A stretch of 17,551 bases of DNA from CAZKNF01 sp964554105 (GTDB lineage Bacteria; Bacteroidota; Rhodothermia; Rhodothermales; VXPQ01), in assembly GCA_964554105.1 (NCBI GenBank), contig CAZKNF010000072.1:1-17551 (forward strand). Direction: 5' to 3'. The first letter of the stretch is position 1. The number at the start of each line of letters is the position of its first letter. The position numbers and the translations under genes were made by a program. The notes below the pieces were generated by a model. The model was not told the origin of the DNA, searched no databases, and was given only the letters and a program-made list of their open reading frames with translations. Shown here one piece after another: positions 16,035 through 17,551 of this stretch.

Positions 16035-16822
16035 AGGTGCCTCTGCCTACATACCTTCGGCGGATATTCGGATATCGAGACGAGGCCGCCGCTCGCATCC
16101 TTTCGCCTTTGGAGGCCTATGACCTGTGGGCTCCGGAATACCGCAGCAGAATGAACCCTGTTCAGGAGCTCGAAGAAGATGCGCTGATCCGGCTGCTGCC
16201 GGACCTCCGAGGAAAGGCGGTGCTTGACGTCGGCTGCGGCACCGGGCGCGTCTCGAGGATAGTACTCGCACGGGGCGCCGCCTCGACGGTGGGTATCGAC
16301 ACCTCGCATGCAATGCTGGAGGAAGCGCGATCGCAGAGCGGGGATGCGTCTAGTTGGCTGGTCGCCGACGCATGCGCACTTCCGTGGGATGCACCGCTGT
16401 TCGACGTTGTGATCTGCACCCTGGTACTCGGACACGTCGAGCGTCTCGAAGACGCCCTTGCAGAGATGGACCGCGTCCTCAAAGCCGGAGGCACCGTCCT
16501 TTTTTCCGGATTTCATCCATTCGCGACCCTCCGCGGCTGGAACCGAAGCTTTATGGATCCATCGAGCGGCCAAACGTACTCAATCGCCCATCACGTGCAT
16601 CTTTTCGAGGATTATTTCCACTTTTTTCTCGAGCACTGCTGGAGCCTTGAAGCATTCGAGGAGCCGCGATTTGAAACCTATCCGATTGTTTTCGTCCTTC
16701 GTGCACGGAAAGGCGATCGAGAGAGCGCTGATGGAATCCATCGTGACAGTGCAAAACCCTGTAAGGAACGTAACGGCCTCGGAATCGGACAACCAGGTCT
16801 GCGAAGGGAGGTCAAGGAATGA
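16031..16822 (+). CDS. Class I SAM-dependent methyltransferase, UbiE/Methyltransf_11-like (third of three)
   Basis: This 263-residue protein shows a compact methyltransferase fold: AYDLWAPEYRSR near residues 29-40, motif I VLDVGCGTGRVSR at 64-76, GIDTSHAML at 88-96, ADACALPWD at 112-120, FDVVICTLVLGHV at 124-136, and VLKAGGTVLFSGFHPF at 149-164. These blocks resemble UbiE/COQ5-type and Methyltransf_11 enzymes that methylate small, often hydrophobic molecules. The TTG start at 16031 is supported by GGAGG at 7-base spacing and the TTGA overlap; the same frame is open back to an ATG at 15878. About 35 residues after the last core strand (FVLRARKG) are polar and unassigned. Its stop overlaps the amidohydrolase ATG (ATGA). 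The acceptor is unknown. Confidence 0.88.
   Translation: MKVPLPTYLRRIFGYRDEAAARILSPLEAYDLWAPEYRSRMNPVQELEEDALIRLLPDLRGKAVLDVGCGTGRVSRIVLARGAASTVGIDTSHAMLEEARSQSGDASSWLVADACALPWDAPLFDVVICTLVLGHVERLEDALAEMDRVLKAGGTVLFSGFHPFATLRGWNRSFMDPSSGQTYSIAHHVHLFEDYFHFFLEHCWSLEAFEEPRFETYPIVFVLRARKGDRESADGIHRDSAKPCKERNGLGIGQPGLRREVKE
16807..16811 (+). promoter_or_regulatory. Shine-Dalgarno GGAGG for the amidohydrolase
   Basis: GGAGG lies exactly 7 bases before ATG 16819, inside the end of the preceding methyltransferase gene. A weaker AAGGA directly abuts the ATG. This confirms the start and fits coupled translation. Confidence 0.75.
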
Positions 16823-17551
16823 ACATCATTCTCAAAAATGCGCACTGGTATGCCGGCGGCTCCGAGGGAAGCGGAGACATACGCATTTCCGGTGGACGGA
16901 TTGAATCTATCGGCAAAGATCTCAGCCCACGTTCTGATGAACATCTTATCGAGTGTGCCGGCTACCTCGCGCTGCCGGGACTCATCAATGCGCATGACCA
17001 TCTGGGATTGAACCTGTTTCCGCGACGCGGGAATCCACCCTATGCGAATTTCTATCAGTGGGCACGTGATGTATATCGCCCGGATGAACCGGTGCAGCAA
17101 GAGATCACCCGTCTCGCTCTGCGCGACCGGCTGCTCTGGGGCGGGTTTAAGAATCTAATTGCCGGCGTAACGACCGTCGTCCACCACGACCCCTTCTCAC
17201 GCGAGGTTTTCGAAGGACCGTTTCCGGTCGACGTACTGCGGCGGTACGGCTGGGCACATTCCCACGGATTCGGAACGCACATACGGTGGAAGAGCGTGTG
17301 GTCGAGAATTCGCCGGAGGCCGTTTATCATCCACGCTGCGGAAGGTACCGACGATGTCGCCGCGCGAGAAATCGATCGACTGCACGCGGCGGGCATACTC
17401 GCGTCCAACACGGTGCTCGTGCACGCGATCGCGCTCGAATCGCACCACATGGACATCCTCGCAAAGACGGGAAGCTCCGTCGTCTGGTGTCCGGCGTCAA
17501 ATCACTTTCTGTACGGTGCGACGTGCCCGATTTCATCGCTTCGCTGCCGCG
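16819..17551 (+). CDS. Amidohydrolase-superfamily metal-dependent hydrolase/deaminase (cut by window end)
   Basis: The first 244 residues are present. They show the cyclic-deaminase-like (COG0402) layout: an N-terminal beta-sandwich start with NAHWYAGG and ISGGRIESIG, then LPGLINAHDHLGL with metal ligands His59 and His61. VHHD at 121-124, IHAAEG with His172, VLVHAIAL with His202 and WCPASNHFLYG at 223-232 follow. The last metal-binding Asp should lie beyond the window. Family members hydrolyse or deaminate C-N bonds in rings and amides, for example guanine, S-adenosylhomocysteine or triazines. The NPPYANFYQWARD insert after the HxH motif is unlike the textbook deaminases, so the substrate is open. 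ATG 16819 overlaps the previous stop. Its place in a methylation operon allows two readings: tailoring of the product, or S-adenosylhomocysteine recycling. Confidence 0.9.
   Translation, partial: MNIILKNAHWYAGGSEGSGDIRISGGRIESIGKDLSPRSDEHLIECAGYLALPGLINAHDHLGLNLFPRRGNPPYANFYQWARDVYRPDEPVQQEITRLALRDRLLWGGFKNLIAGVTTVVHHDPFSREVFEGPFPVDVLRRYGWAHSHGFGTHIRWKSVWSRIRRRPFIIHAAEGTDDVAAREIDRLHAAGILASNTVLVHAIALESHHMDILAKTGSSVVWCPASNHFLYGATCPISSLRCR

Noticed and set aside
1..17551. CRISPR arrays, tRNA genes, insertion sequences or attachment sites
   Set aside because: No regularly spaced repeats, tRNA-like cloverleaf, transposase or flanking duplications were noticed by eye.

Overview
The window is a 17.5 kb piece of a moderately GC-rich bacterial chromosome with dense coding and no RNA genes, insertion sequences or CRISPR arrays that I can see. 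The gene set suggests the Rhodothermota/Bacteroidota neighbourhood: a Tat-exported HiPIP lipoprotein as electron carrier, a fused isobutyryl-CoA mutase (IcmF), ATP-type PEP carboxykinase, and mostly absent Shine-Dalgarno sites. This placement is an inference and has not been tested by phylogeny.

Left part (1-6421). On the minus strand lie the N-terminal part of an Lhr-type helicase (cut by the window edge), icmF, a cold-shock protein and an Sfp-type 4'-phosphopantetheinyl transferase. A strong two-sided intrinsic terminator separates the cold-shock gene from icmF. Divergent from the phosphopantetheinyl transferase, on the plus strand, is a small Tat/lipoprotein high-potential iron-sulfur protein. 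The region between the two contains a perfect 6-5-6 palindrome that looks like an operator.

Central part (6422-11256). A hairpin terminator ends only 16 bases before the xylulokinase gene, which is followed by ATP-dependent PEP carboxykinase. A DASS/SLC13-type dicarboxylate:sodium symporter converges on pckA with a 5-base gap. Dicarboxylate uptake and PEP carboxykinase together make a plausible C4-acid-to-gluconeogenesis unit; xylulokinase feeds the pentose phosphate pathway.

Right part (11572-17551, continuing beyond the window). This is a tightly packed plus-strand operon of six genes: a winged-helix/pol-beta-type nucleotidyltransferase, a B12-type radical SAM enzyme, three different class I SAM-dependent methyltransferases (the second with an N-terminal zinc ribbon) and a COG0402-like amidohydrolase, which is cut by the window end. 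Four of the five junctions are overlaps of a few bases, and three starts have a GGAGG exactly 7 bases upstream, unlike the rest of the window. I do not recognise this combination as a characterised pathway. It is the best candidate here for an undescribed biosynthetic or modification system, probably making a multiply methylated small molecule or lipid-linked product.
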